Origin: Carettochelys insculpta
Taxonomy: Eukaryota; Chordata; Testudines; Carettochelyidae
Direction: 5' to 3'
Assembly (NCBI RefSeq): GCF_033958435.1
Contig: NC_134158.1
Span: 6,653,837-6,717,836 of the forward strand
DNA: 64,000 nt
Positions 20,701 to 31,109 of the stretch are shown here, piece by piece. The notes under the pieces were generated by a model. It was not told where the DNA came from. It searched no databases and was given only the letters and a program-made list of their open reading frames with translations. Position 1 is the stretch's first letter; every line of letters begins with the position of its first letter. Position numbers and translations under genes: made by a program.

Positions 20701-23700
20701 GAAAAACTCTCAGCTTCTATTGGCCAGGGAACAGATTTTGCTGGGATCAGGGGCAGCATGCAAAGCCCACCTGCTGCAGCATGGAGAGCGAAAAGGAGCA
20801 GGCCAGATTAAAAGGTCTGATGGGCTGTATCTGGCCCCTGGGCCACATCATGCCTGCCCTGGCCTCTGGGCTGACCTCAGCCCTGGAGGTTTCGATCTGG
20901 GCTATAGCTCCTCTGCCCATAGGGATGAGAGCCAGCCTGAGGCTGCTCTGCACGATACAGGAGGGATGTGAACCACGAGTGGGCACTTGCAGAAGGGGAG
21001 CTTGTGCCCCATTAGCTGCTGCCTCCTCCCTCGTGGCTCAGCACAAGCGCACCACTTCCTTTCTAGCTGCAAACCCTCCTGCTGCACCTGGGAGCAGGGC
21101 TCCCAGAGCCCCTGTACAGCTGCCTCCCTCTTCACCCGCCAGGTCCCGACACTGCTGCCAGGGCTCCAACAGCAAGTTCCTGGGCGTAGGCACCCACCCA
21201 CCCACCCTTTAAATATGTGAGCCTCTGGTTTCTGCATTTAAATATTCCTCGTCTGGGTTAAATTCCAGCCGTCAGCTCCAGAGACATCAAAGCTCCTTAA
21301 CCCGTATTGAGTACGGCTGGGCAGTGGTTAAACTAGACTGGAGAAAAGCAGGGCAGGGTGCACCATAACCTCGGTGCATGTGAGCGTTCATGCCCTTGAT
21401 GCAGAAGTTTTTATACACACACTATGTAGTCCCAGGCCAGTTGGAGTCATCAAGCGCCTTATACGTTTTTACTGCTTTTAAGCAGAACTTACACTGTTAC
21501 AACAAAATACATCCTGCGTGTTCAAGGGATGGGAGTTGTGAGGGAGAGGGAGTGCAGTGAGATTCGGTGCAGGCTGGGATCTCGGAGGCTGAAGCCCGAG
21601 ATTTGTGGGTCTTGAGATACAGGGCTGGGGGTGCAGTGAGCACAGGGCTCAGAGGAAACCGAGTTCATCGGGCTGCCCTGGACTGCGGCGTTAGGCCCTG
21701 CCATCCTCGCTGATCTCTGTCCCAACCCTCCCTGCTCTCCCATATGCCCACCTCTCCCTACAGCGCTGCGGGGCAGGCAGCAGAGAGTCCGTGCCCCCTG
21801 TGGCTTTGCTTAACCCCTCCTGCTGCCTCACAGGCTTGCCAGACCTCCCTGTGCTGGTACAACCGCTGCTCCCTGATGGACACGGCCCGTGTGTGGGATG
21901 GGCAAGGGCAGGGGCAGCCACAGAGTGAGCACTGGAGTTGCACAAGGCAGCAGCTGGAGGCCCAGGGGAGCTGCATCAGGCTGAACTGCTTGAAGCTCCT
22001 GGTGGTCAATAAGGGATGTGGAGTGTCTAACCCCCTCCCCCCATGCGTTTTTCCTACCCAAACTCTTTAAGAGCTGGGGCCTGGCGTAATGGGACAGACT
22101 ATACCTCCACACGCTCACCACAGCACTTTACAAGAATCTCACCCTTTCCTGTGGGGCGTCAATCACAGCCAGGGAGGCACCAAGGGAAGAGCAATTGTCC
22201 CGGCTGTATGTCCAGTTCCCTTCCTCCTCTGAGAAGTAGTAGCATTTCCCTCGGTACCCGACCCAGCCGTCTGGGCACCAGGGGGCATTGGGGAAGTCCA
22301 ATGGAGCCCGGGCGGACTTAAACACAGCCACTGAAAAGAAAGGCAAAAGACCTTGACATTTGCAGCTTCTAAAGAGAGGAGGAGATTGTGGTGACACCTT
22401 CCTTCAAAAGGGGGATGGGGTGTCCTTAGCACACCTCTCGCTCAAATGCTTTTCACCTGAACAGTTTTGCTCTAGAACGCCCCACAGGACATTGCAGAGA
22501 AGCAGGTCATTGGGTTTGTGGTCTGAAATTACAGGGCTACCAGGAAATTTAATAGCTGGAGAATTAAATCAACACAATACTTCACTGAAGTTCAGCCCGC
22601 TGGGAGCAAAGCAATGGTCACCCATGGAAGACATGAAGGGGAACTTTAAGGAAGACCAAGGAGTAGCTACAATCAGGCAGATCGTAAATAACTGCAAAGG
22701 AAGTGAACAGAACAAGCCTGAAAGTCTTTTCTACTCTGTGGAATTTCTGACCCAACCAGAGAGGTGACGGTGTGTAATCGACAGTGTCAATGCGAATGGG
22801 AATCTCTGTCTGCGGCAAAGAGTTGAGAACTTACCTGCCAGAGCAATGAGAGCAATGCCCATAACCAGGAATACAACTAGGATGCAAGCTCCAACCTTCC
22901 ACCCAGCTGGATTCCTGAACATAGTCAAACAACCTGGAAAAAAATGAAGCCATTAGTACTCCTGGGCTGCTTGGAGGGGACCAGACTTGCCAGAAGTTGT
23001 ATGAACAGCCATACTTTTTTTATTGAAACCTAGGCCAGGAAAACACCAAAAGTGACCGTCACAAAGAAGAAAGTTTGGGAAAAAGGACAAAGTTACAGAA
23101 GATAAAGATAAAGATTAGTTACACTGTGTTGTGAATGACTATGAGTTCCAATATTATAGCTCAGGCTTGGTCGCATCATCCACAGTGAAGGTTGCTGGAC
23201 ACTGCCCGGTTTTCAGTTCCATATACCTCTGCCAAACTTCAGGCATTTGGGCTGAAATTTCCCAGACTGGGGTTGGCTGCCTCAGAGTGAAATTTGTCTT
23301 TAAGTCTCAGGCACAGTGCTTTAGTACAAGGTCCAGATTAGGGGAAAGCCACCTTATTCTTCCCACGCTAAGAAACTTTTACAACTTCTCCATCTCCACA
23401 TTTTGAAGCAAGGCCTTGAAATTGGGCAGGAGATTGCCCTGGTGACAGATTGTGCAATTTTTTTTTCCAGTGGAAGTTCACCCACATTAGGCTGAATGAT
23501 TAGAGTCTGGCAATTTGCACATGCTCAGAAGTAACCTGCTAGAGTTTGGCACCTAAATTCTTTACACTGCTGTCTGCACCAACCATTCCCCAGCCCAGGG
23601 CTGCGGGGCCTGAGCTGTAGTTTCCCTGCCGCTGTGCTTTGTGGAGGCCAGGAGACAATTTAGTGCTAACCTGGGATTGAGAGAAGGAAGATTGCTAGAA

Positions 23701-24220
23701 AAAGGTTTAGCCTACCTAATCCTTATGGCTTGTTTAATTAGATAATTAGGGTTAGAATCTATCACTCAAATATATAATACAGAAAGCTGCAGTAAGAGAA
23801 ATCCAGAGTTGCCAGCTGCCCCATTGTCATTTTCTTATTTTAGGTTACGTAATACACGCCTCTTATACTGGGGCATCCTGGCCACAGACCATAATGATGC
23901 CATAAGTCTATTCCCAATTTTACTACAACATAACTCAGCTTTTCCAAGGGAACCCCATTTAATACTTGTTTTTCCTCCAAAAAAACAGAAGTCTCAATGA
24001 GTTCAATGGGTCTTACTCCAAATGAACTGCCCTGTAAGCACAGTCTTAGCTTTTTTTGGAAGTTTCATTTAAATCAATGATTTATTTGTGTGGTGATTTT
24101 AAGTAGTTTCATTTAAAATCATGCCACACTATTACCTTGCTTTTCTCTGCTCTCCAAATCTCCATGAGAGTGCTCTCGGGATTGTAGATTCTTCCCTGCA
24201 CCCTGCCTTCCTTTCCCCAT
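17622..24220 (-). CDS. CLEC2D-like: Gene C: CLEC2D/CD69-like C-type lectin, five coding exons, complete
   Basis: Predicted 204-residue type II membrane lectin of the CLEC2 family, whose mammalian members are ligands for NKR-P1 receptors. Exons on the minus strand: 24220-24136 (cytoplasmic, residues 1-28), 22933-22835 (transmembrane, helix about 42-62), 22330-22143 (stalk and lectin start), 19615-19512 (WIGL exon), 17760-17622 (lectin end and TGA). Sizes 85, 99, 188, 104 and 139 nt give one open frame with phases 1, 1, 0, 2. Motifs: CPDGWVGY at about 80, CYYFSEEEGNWTYS, HWIGL at 136-140, ECAYLND at 167-173 and RRWICSK at 185-191. Canonical cysteines are at 80, 91, 108, 168, 181 and 189. No calcium-site EPN/WND motif is present. 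The second sequon found in A and B (NGT) is NGR here. A CR1 copy starts about 20 bp after the stop. CD69 or CLEC2B-like are alternative names. Confidence 0.85.
17761..19511. other. Gene C intron 4
   Basis: Contains a Tigger-like fragment at about 18603-18790 (TACAGTAACACACCGAGATA, and GGGAAACTGACCAGC shared with 2831-3380). The rest is unclassified. Confidence 0.5.
19512..19615 (-). CDS. CLEC2D-like: Gene C exon 4: WIGL lectin exon
   Basis: A 104-nt exon (acceptor TTTTTAAAG, donor GTGAGT) encoding HRYKGPSEHWIGL and WIWVNGREFNNM with the split final codon. Size and phase (0 to 2) match A and B. It is 2.5 kb from exon 3 and 1.75 kb from exon 5, and has no long ORF of its own, so it is easily missed. 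Confidence 0.85.
19930..20012 (-). repeat. Second tRNA-like A-box unit downstream of the tRNA-Lys-like sequence
   Basis: About 30 nt after the tRNA-Lys-like unit, the minus strand reads GGATAGCTCAGGGGTCAGAGC, a near-consensus A box. The B box and stems are poor. Possibly a second decayed tRNA-like copy. Confidence 0.3.
20015..20088 (-). tRNA. tRNA-Lys(UUU)-like sequence, probably a pseudogene
   Basis: On the minus strand: a D-arm-like TAGCTGAGTCGTAGAGC, an anticodon arm CAGA-CTTTTAA-TCTG with a perfect 4-bp stem and UUU anticodon, and a T-loop TTCAAGT. The acceptor stem pairs at only about 4 of 7 positions and the D arm lacks one base, so it is probably inactive or tRNA-derived. It lies in intron 3 of gene C. 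Confidence 0.5.
20100..22142. other. Gene C intron 3, remainder
   Basis: GC-rich, with long ORFs (for example a 265-codon plus ORF at 20415) that match no family I know. GGGCTGTATCTGGCCCCTGG near 20820 resembles a hAT-type fragment. No splice-supported exon was seen. Confidence 0.4.
22143..22330 (-). CDS. CLEC2D-like: Gene C exon 3: stalk and first lectin half
   Basis: Acceptor TTTTCAG and donor GTGAGA bound 188 nt, the same length as in genes A and B. It encodes a short stalk, CPDGWVGYRGKCYYF, EGNWTYS (sequon) and SLGASLAVIDAPQER. Confidence 0.9.
22835..22933 (-). CDS. CLEC2D-like: Gene C exon 2: transmembrane exon
   Basis: TTTTCCAG acceptor and GTAAGT donor bound 99 nt, phase 1 to 1. It encodes NPAGWK followed by a helix (VGACILVVFLVMGIALIALA) without charged residues, as expected for CLEC2 proteins that do not pair with signalling adaptors. 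Confidence 0.85.
24136..24220 (-). CDS. CLEC2D-like: Gene C exon 1: start codon and cytoplasmic tail
   Basis: The ATG (24220-24218) opens 28 codons and one base up to GTAATAG. A good acceptor (TTTACCCTTCAG) ends at 24244, so the exon starts at 24243 with about 23 nt of 5' UTR and an upstream non-coding exon is implied. The tail end HGDLESREKQ aligns with NGHLESGRHP of gene A, supporting the call. No ITIM or ITAM tyrosine is present. Confidence 0.72.
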
Positions 24221-24243
24221 CTTCCTTCTCTCTTCAAGAGGCA

Positions 24244-25195
24244 CTGAAGGGTAAAAAGGACCAGCAGGGTGACATGCGCTGATCAACCTTCTGTGGTCGT
24301 AACTATTTCTTCTTTCTTGATAGAGCTGTAATGAAAGTCAACACAGTATGAAGTCAGCGTAGTCTGCTCCTGAGTAGGATAAAACCACCCAGCGCGATGA
24401 GGATTGTAGTAAATAACCCCTTATTTCATCAGCACCCACACTCCTCCTGGCTCACAAGCGTTAAATTAATGCAGCAAGAAGGGACTCCTGCCTGCATAGA
24501 AACCAATGGGAGTTTTGCCATTGCAGGGCCAGGACTTCACCCCCAACACACAAGCCAGTTTGCAGGGAGGAGACGTGTAGCTAAGTGGGGCTCTGGAAAA
24601 AATGGCGGGGGCGGGGGAAGTAAGGGACAGAAGAACTCTCCTCTCCTCTGCAGGCTTCTTTTCTATGGAGTACCTGAGCTTTCCATGAGATGGGAATCTG
24701 CTGTCTTCCTCCACTGAAACTCCTGAGAACCCCTCTTAATAGCCTGCCCAAGGGGGCTAATGGATCAGCCAACTATATGGGAGGTACAGACCGTACCTGA
24801 GGCATCCTCTCCAGCAGCAAGGGCCAGAGCTTGCTGCTGGCACAGCCTTGCATGAAATGTGGCACTTTGCAGGAAGGACTGAATTTGCAGATGGGACCTG
24901 AATGCATGTGGAGGAGGAGGAACTGGAGCCAGGGCTGATGTCGGGGAATCTCTGAGTGGAGGGTTCAAGGGGGATTCAGGAGTCTGCAACCCAAACAATC
25001 AAGCACCATTCTCAGCTAAGTGCTCCCTCTCACACTTAGCCGAGGCAGGTGTGGGATAAGGAAGGGATTTGTATCCCAGCATAGTAGCCTTTGCACAGGG
25101 AAGAGGAACATAATCACTCTCAGGTGAAGAATTTTTTGGAACCAGAGTTAGTTCTAATTATTACAAGCCACTAACTGACTCGTTAAAGGCCCCAT
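24244..25195. other. Upstream of gene C, unclassified
   Basis: No gene recognised. The gene C promoter or non-coding first exon should lie here or beyond, but no clear TATA-donor pair was found. Confidence 0.35.
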
Positions 25196-25204
25196 CCTTC
25201 TAGA

Positions 25205-25775
25205 GGCTATGTAATAGTGTAACAACCCTGGAGAGTAACGTAACTTTTAGCGGAAACTTTGTATTACTGTGTATCTTTGTATTTTAATAGACCACAGACT
25301 TTTGTATTACTCTTTAGATTACTAGTTTTATACTACTTTGTACCGTTGTATTAGTCTTTTTATTGTTTATTTTATATGCATAGATGCTTTGTACCAGATT
25401 CCATAGTGTATTTAAAACTCCATTTTACCTTTGTATTAGTCTGTAAACCTTGTGCTGTCTGTGCGAGAGCCACCTGGAAGCATGAATATAGATGCTTTAA
25501 GAGAGGTGCCCTCTGGAGCCAGCCTGTCTGGACAACAAGGACCTAGTAACTGAAGAACAATAAGAACTGGACTCTACCGCAGTGATCCACCCACCCAGGA
25601 AGATTAAGTCTGGTCTGTAGGTGATGAGTCACACAGAAACCTGGGCTATGGGAAAGGATCAAACCCACCTGCCGCTGACTGGTGACTCGCAGGGTCTGGA
25701 GCAGTGGGACAGAACCAGAACTATGGAATAAAAGCTGTACAAGATGTGTGCACCACTACGGAGCTGCGTTCCCCT
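25205..25775 (+). repeat. Probable solo LTR or LTR-like repeat
   Basis: Starts near TGTAATAGTGTAACAACC, with an AT-rich part holding five or more TTTGTATTA-type units (25255-25450), then a GC-richer part and AATAAA at 25727. The shape is that of an LTR (U3-like AT-rich, then a poly(A) signal). No coding or PBS sequence seen. Confidence 0.35.
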
Positions 25776-25787
25776 TCTTGTCTTATC

Positions 25788-25970
25788 AGAGAGGCAGCCA
25801 TGTTAGTCTGTACCTTCGAGAACAACAAGTCCTGTGGCACCTTATAGACTAACAGATATTTTGGAGCATGAGTTTCCATGCGGGTCTTTGCCCACGAAAG
25901 CTTGTGTGCCAAAATATCTGTTAGTCTATAAGATGCCACAGGATGACTTCTTGTTCTCTTCTCATCTTGT
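25788..25970. mobile_element. Penelope-like tail, inverted pair
   Basis: Minus-strand tail at 25790-25885 (TGGCACCTTATAGACTAACA), then a plus-strand copy at 25905-25965 (ATCTGTTAGTCTATAAGATG), forming a hairpin-capable inverted repeat. Confidence 0.65.
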
Positions 25971-26389
25971 CCACATCGGAGCACTGACCTGGATCAACAG
26001 AACCTGCCTTCACACTCACCTCTAATCCATCTGGCCAATGGATTAGAGTAAGCGACCTCTGGTAACTATAAGCACGCACACCTCTGAGTAAACTATGTAG
26101 ATCATAAGCATATAATATGATGGTGCTGCATTCTCAATGAACGCAGCGTTCTTGCCTCATCCCTTTAAAAAGAGCCTGAGTGCTTCTTATAAGCATAACA
26201 GTACATCAGAAAAGTCCACACAGAAAGCAGCAGGCCCAGGGACCAGCACACCCCACTGCCTAGTGTGGCCTTTTCACTGTTTGGAAGATACAGGGAGAGA
26301 CCCAAGTGACGTGGGAATGACCAGCGCTCAGGAGAGGAATGCGGAGACAGTACCCAAACTCCAACTGAGGCCCCCTGGGGCAATGTTCC

Positions 26390-26530
26390 CACTAATCTTT
26401 TACATCCACATGTGGCTTTTTTCCCCACATAGGGGATAGGTTTTATGTGCAGAGATGTGTGAACATGCACCAACAGAAGCAAAAACCCTGGCTGTGGGAG
26501 CTCTGTTAATCAACTGGGCAGCACTGGAAT
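26390..26530 (+). repeat. Dispersed repeat, turtle-type, unclassified
   Basis: Same family as copies near 6240-6410 (minus), 51610-51730 and 55720-55800: an opening like GTTCCC.CTAAT, then a TTTTATGTGCA segment and a GAGCTCTGTTAATCA-like segment. Confidence 0.5.
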
Positions 26531-26603
26531 CTCTCCTGAGCGGCGGCAGATGCACACAGCTTACAGAAACTCAGCTCTAGCGATAAGAGGCTGTGATTTT
26601 GTG

Positions 26604-26815
26604 TAGATCAGGGGTTCCCAGCCTTGGGCACATGGCCACTCGGGGTAATCCACTGGCGGGCAGCAAGGCATTTCGTTTATGTGACCATCTGCAGCTATTC
26701 CTGCTGCTTTCTGGGGCCCCCGGTTACTGGGACTGGTGGCCTCTGGGAAGTTGCGGGGGCGGGGGAGGGGGCGCTGCCTGCCACTGAATTACAGAGGTGG
26801 GCCAGGTGCTGAAGA
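26604..26815. repeat. hAT-like DNA transposon fragment
   Basis: CAGGGGTTCCCAGCCTTGGG is a typical hAT-type terminus. Directly followed by the CR1 copy. Confidence 0.45.
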
Positions 26816-26819
26816 TTGC

Positions 26820-28190
26820 AGCCCCCTGGTGAAGATGTACAACACATCACAGACTTTAGTAAGGCATTTGACATGGTTTCACAAGACCGTCTTATCAATA
26901 AACTAAACAAATACAACTTAGCTGGGGCCACTGTAAGGCAGGTGCATAACTGGCTGGATAACCAAACTCAGAGAATAGTTATTAATGGTTCTTGGTCATG
27001 CTGGAAGGGCATAACAAGTGAGGTTCTGCAGGAGTCTGTTTTGGGCTGGTTCTAGTCAATATCTTCGTCAACGATTTAGATATTGGCATAAAGAGTGCGC
27101 TTACTAAGTGTGCAGATGATACCAAGCTGGGAGGGGTTGCAACTGCTTTGGAGGATAGGGTCAAAATTCAAAATGATCTGGACAAACTGGAGAAATGATC
27201 TGAGGTAAATGGGATGAAGTTTAATAGGGACAAACATAAAGTACTCCACTTAGGAAGAAACAATCAGCTTCATACATATAGAATTGGAAGCGAGTGTCTG
27301 GGAAGGAGTAAGGTGGAAAGGGATTTAGGGTCATAGTGAACCACAAGCTAAATATAAGTCAACAGAGTGACGCTGATGCAAAAAAAAAAATTGATTCTGG
27401 GATGCACTAACAGGAGTGTTGTGAGCAAGTCATAGGAAGTCATTCTTCTGCTCTACTCAGCGCTCATTAGGCCTCAGTTGGAGTATTGTGTCCAGTTCTG
27501 GGCACCACATTTCAAGAAAGATGTGGAGAAATTGGAGAAGGTCGAGAGAAGAACAACAAGAATGATGAAAGGTCATCATGAAAGATGAACATGAGCTATG
27601 AGGGACAGCTGAAAGAACTGGGCTTGTTTAGTTTAGAAAAGAGAAAACTTAGAGGGGACATGACAACGGTTTTCAAGTACCTTAAAGAGGGTCACAAGGA
27701 AGAGGGAGAAAATTTTTCTCTTTGGCCTCTGAGGACAGGACAAGAAGCAATGGGCTTAAACTGCAGCAAGAGAGGTTTAGATTAGACATTAGGAAAAACT
27801 TCCTAACTGTCAAGGTGGTTAAACACTGGAATAAATTGCCTGTGGAGGTTGTGGAATCTCCATCACTGGAGATTTTCAAGAGCAGGTTAGACAGACACCT
27901 ATTGGGGATAGTTTAGACCATGGGTGTCCAACCTTTTGGCTTGCCTGGGCCGCACTGAGTGAAGAGGAATTGCCTTGGGCCACATATAAAATATATAATA
28001 TAGTTAATGTATATAAATCACATAATAATGTTAAAAGTTTATGATCTTGTGGGGCCACATTACTAGCTGCCCAAGGCCGCATGTGTCCCACAGGCTGGAC
28101 ACGCCTGGTTTAGACGGTACTTGGCCCTGCCGAGAGGACAGAGAACTGGACTCAATGACACCTCAAAATCCCTTCCAGTTCTATGAATCT
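26820..28190 (+). mobile_element. CR1 LINE (plus), with a nested hAT element
   Basis: Starts inside the reverse transcriptase (DFSKAFDMVSQDRLINKL at 26845-26900) and runs through QVHNWLDNQ and the CR1 3' region (27740-27915), then, after the nested element, the last 75 bp (GGACTCAATGACACCTC, CCCTTCCAGTTCTATGAATC). Several frameshifts and a stop. Confidence 0.88.
27919..28107. mobile_element. Non-autonomous hAT element nested in CR1
   Basis: A 189-bp insert with ends CATGGGTGTCC and GGACACGCCTG, flanked by perfect 8-bp direct repeats GTTTAGAC (27911-27918 and 28108-28115). Eight-base duplications are diagnostic of hAT transposons. Confidence 0.85.
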
Positions 28191-28593
28191 ACAGAAGTGT
28201 GCAGCTCATTGCTGATTCAGATTATTGCTCTCTCTTCACTAGAGATGAGAAGAATGTGTTTTTAGTCTCTAGGTAAAACCAAACAGGACAAAAAAACCAC
28301 ACAATAGTTTTAACTTTGGTATAAGTAGTCAAGAGCAATATTATATTACCTAACTGAATCTGATCTCAACTAGCTACCTAGAGGCTAAAAACTACTAGAG
28401 GCTTGCCTCTCTATTTTATTTATTTTTTTTTTAACCTGACAACTGGTAAATTGAAACAATTCCAAATTGAGGCCCACTTGAACTGCAGCTGGTCACCCAC
28501 AGCAGCATCCCTCCTGCACAGTGGTAACTCCACTCTGGCTCAGGGCTCCGCACCCACCCACTCCACTTCTCTTGCTCTCATGACCTTCAATCA

Positions 28594-29378
28594 AAAAAAA
28601 AAAAAAAAAAAAAAAAAAAGCAGTCCTGTAGCACTTTAAAGCCTAAGAAAATAATTGATTGGGTGATGAGCTTTCCCGGGACAGACCCACTTCTTCAGAT
28701 CGTAGCCTCACCCCAACAGACTCAATGGATAAAGCACAGAGGTCCAAAAATTGTCGTCAAGGTTGGCAAATCATAAGAGCAGACGGGCAACAGGAGGGAG
28801 GGGAGTGGGGGATGGGAAGTTAAGAGTTAGATAAAACAAAGTATGTAAAACAGTCCTAATGGTCCGGGAAATTGCTGTCCCAGTTCAAACCACGTGTTAG
28901 TATGTCGAATTTGAATATAAATGAGAGTTCTGAGCACTCTCTCTGTAAAGAGTTGTTAAAGTGCCTTTTCAGTAACACACAGACTTTCAGGTCATTAACA
29001 GAAGGGCCCACTCCGTCAAAGTGCTGGCTGACAGGTTTGTGAGTTAGGAGTTTTTTGATGTCTGTTTTGTGTCCATTCATTCTTCGTGGAAAAGCGTTTA
29101 CAGTCCGTCCTATATACATGGCGCGTGGGCATTGTCGGCATACGTGATGTTAGTCGACAAACAGGAGAAAGTGCCTGTGATTTTGTAATTAATGTGGTTC
29201 GGCCCAGTGATGGTATCTCCAAAATAGATAGGTGGACAAAGTTGGCAACAGGGCTCGTTGCAAGGAGACGTTCCCGGAACGGCATTATTGCGGGATAGCC
29301 TGTGGTTGCCGGTGAATTATTTTGCTAGTCTTTAAAGCGCCACATGAGCGCTTTGGCGTTTTGATACAACACAGCCCA
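28594..29378 (-). mobile_element. Penelope-like element, GIY-YIG part and tail, with inverted terminal copy
   Basis: Minus-strand ORF 28856-29119 shows the Penelope GIY-YIG endonuclease end (MYIGRTVNAFPRRMNGHKTD, PVSQHF, KFDILTRGLNWD). The 3' tail ends at a 25-nt A run (28594-28619). At 29305-29375 the terminal tail motif recurs on the opposite strand (TTGCTAGTCTTTAAAGCGCC). 5' truncated; the reverse transcriptase is absent. Confidence 0.82.
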
Positions 29379-29419
29379 ACACGAGGACCTTCCTAGCACT
29401 ATTCCAAACCGTGGAGCTT

Positions 29420-30060
29420 GTGGGCGTGGTGCGTCCGGCTGCTGAAGTTTGCAGACCCGGCTGCCATTTTTGGGGTGCACCCGCTTATGTTTTCCTTTAT
29501 TCGTCCCCCCTTTGGTTTCCTTCTCTACAAACGCGGGGGAAGGAGGGAGCAGCCGGGCCGGACTAGCCCCGTCCGGCGGCTCCGCACCACCCTCTGCACG
29601 GGAGAGGTTTTTCCACCGCAGCCTCCCCTCCCGCGCCGAGCCCAACGCTGGCCGGGGTCCCCCGGCTCCCTACCTGCTGCTGGGCGCTCCGGTAGCCGCT
29701 CAGTGCGGGGCCCTGGCGAGCCGAGGGGGAGGAGGGAGCGAACGGGCGACCCCCCCGGGAGCAGGAACGGCGCCTAGAAAGCGGCCGCTGGGCGCAAACT
29801 CCGCAGCTAAACACCAACGACGCGGCGCCCGGCAGCTATAAAGCCTCCGCCCCCGCCCAGCGGCACTGAAACACGCCCCCCCGGGCCACGTGTGTGGGGG
29901 GCTCCTCCCTCTCTCCAGTCCTGTTGTGCGCGGACGGTGAGCGTGACGCTCTCCCTGGGCAGGGCGGTGCTACGCTCGGTGCTACGCTCCGGGGTGGCCC
30001 CTAAGGGGTTGGTGTCAAGCGTGTGTTTGTTTTAGTCTGCGAATAAACTGGCGGAGTCAT
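29420..30060. promoter_or_regulatory. Orphan CpG island with TATA box (29837) and splice donor (29937)
   Basis: CpG-dense DNA between a Penelope copy and a MITE. TATAAAG at 29837-29843 on the plus strand is followed about 100 bp on by CGGACG/GTGAGC, a plausible first-exon donor, and by AATAAA at about 30043. No downstream coding exon was recognised on the plus strand before gene A. It could be a promoter of a non-coding transcript, a distal promoter, or an LTR. Confidence 0.4.
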
Positions 30061-30116
30061 TCACGCGTGTGTACCGCGGGCGAGCCTCGATGCTGTCACT
30101 CAGCACTGCACACGAG

Positions 30117-30828
30117 CCGTGTCTACACGTGCACGCTACTTCGGAGTAGCGGCACTAACTTCGAAATAGCGCCTGTCACGGCTACACGCGTCGGGCGCTA
30201 TTTCGAAGTTAGCTTCGACGTGAGGCGGCGAGACGTCGAAGTCGCTAACCTCATCAGGAGATGGGGATAGCGCCCTACTTCGACGTTCAACGTCGAAGTA
30301 GGGACTGTGTAGACGATCCGCGTCCCGCAACTTCGAAATAGTGGGGTCCGCCATGCCGGCCATCAGCTGAGGGGTTGAGAGACGCTCTCTCTCCAGCCCC
30401 TGCGGGGCTCTATGGTCACGGTGTGCAGCAGCCCTTAGCCCAGGGCTTCTGGCTGCTGCTGCTGCAGCTGGGGATCCGTGCTGCAGGCACAGGGTCTGCA
30501 ACCAGTTGTCGGCTCTGTGGATCTTGTGTTGTTTAGTGCAACTGTGTCTGGGAGGGGCCTTTTAAGGGAGCGACTTGCTGTTGAGTCCGCCCTGTGACCC
30601 TGTCTGCAGCTGTGCCTGGCACCCTTATTTCGATGTGCGCTACTTTGGCGTGTAGACGTTCCCTCGCAGCGCCTATTTCGATGGGGTGCTGCGCAACGTC
30701 GAAGTTGAACATCGACGTTGCCAGCCCTGGAGGACGTGTAGACGTTATTCATCGAAATAGCCTATTTTGATGTTGCTACATCGAAATAAGCTACTTCGAT
30801 GTAGGCTTCACGTGTAGACGTAGCCATA
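30117..30828 (+). mobile_element. Harbinger-type MITE, 0.7-kb family, copy 2
   Basis: Ends AGCCGTGTCTACACGTGCAC and CTTCACGTGTAGACGTAGCC. Interior colinear with copy 1 at 1409, without internal length change, and with the same 121- and 105-codon minus ORFs (30136-30501, 30435-30752). Confidence 0.8.
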
Positions 30829-30834
30829 AGAGTG

Positions 30835-30930
30835 TACTGCATTACACTGCACTGCACTCCATAACAGTGCACCGCATTGCACGACATTACATTGCACTGC
30901 ATTGCACAGCACATTACATTGCGCTGCAGA
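30835..30930. repeat. CATTGCACTG-type low-complexity tandem repeat
   Basis: About ten imperfect units of TGCACTGCAT and variants, directly after MITE copy 2. Confidence 0.7.
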
Positions 30931-31109
30931 TCCCTGCACGCGCTAAGCGGGCAGCCAGGTGTGTAAATCGTGTGTGTGTGAAGCGCTGCCCGGTGTTTGA
31001 CCCCTCTGGAGCCCGAGGGCGGCTCTCAGATGTCCTCTGTCCCGTCACTTTCCCCCACACGCGAGAAGCGGGTGAATTCGCTCATTGTGTCCCGGCACCC
31101 GCCGGCTCT

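Noticed and set aside
20415..21212. 265-codon plus ORF in gene C intron 3
   Set aside because: No recognisable domain, competing ORFs on both strands, and no splice or initiation support.
29086..29298. 70-codon plus ORF
   Set aside because: Antisense to the Penelope GIY-YIG region, which has the recognisable protein.
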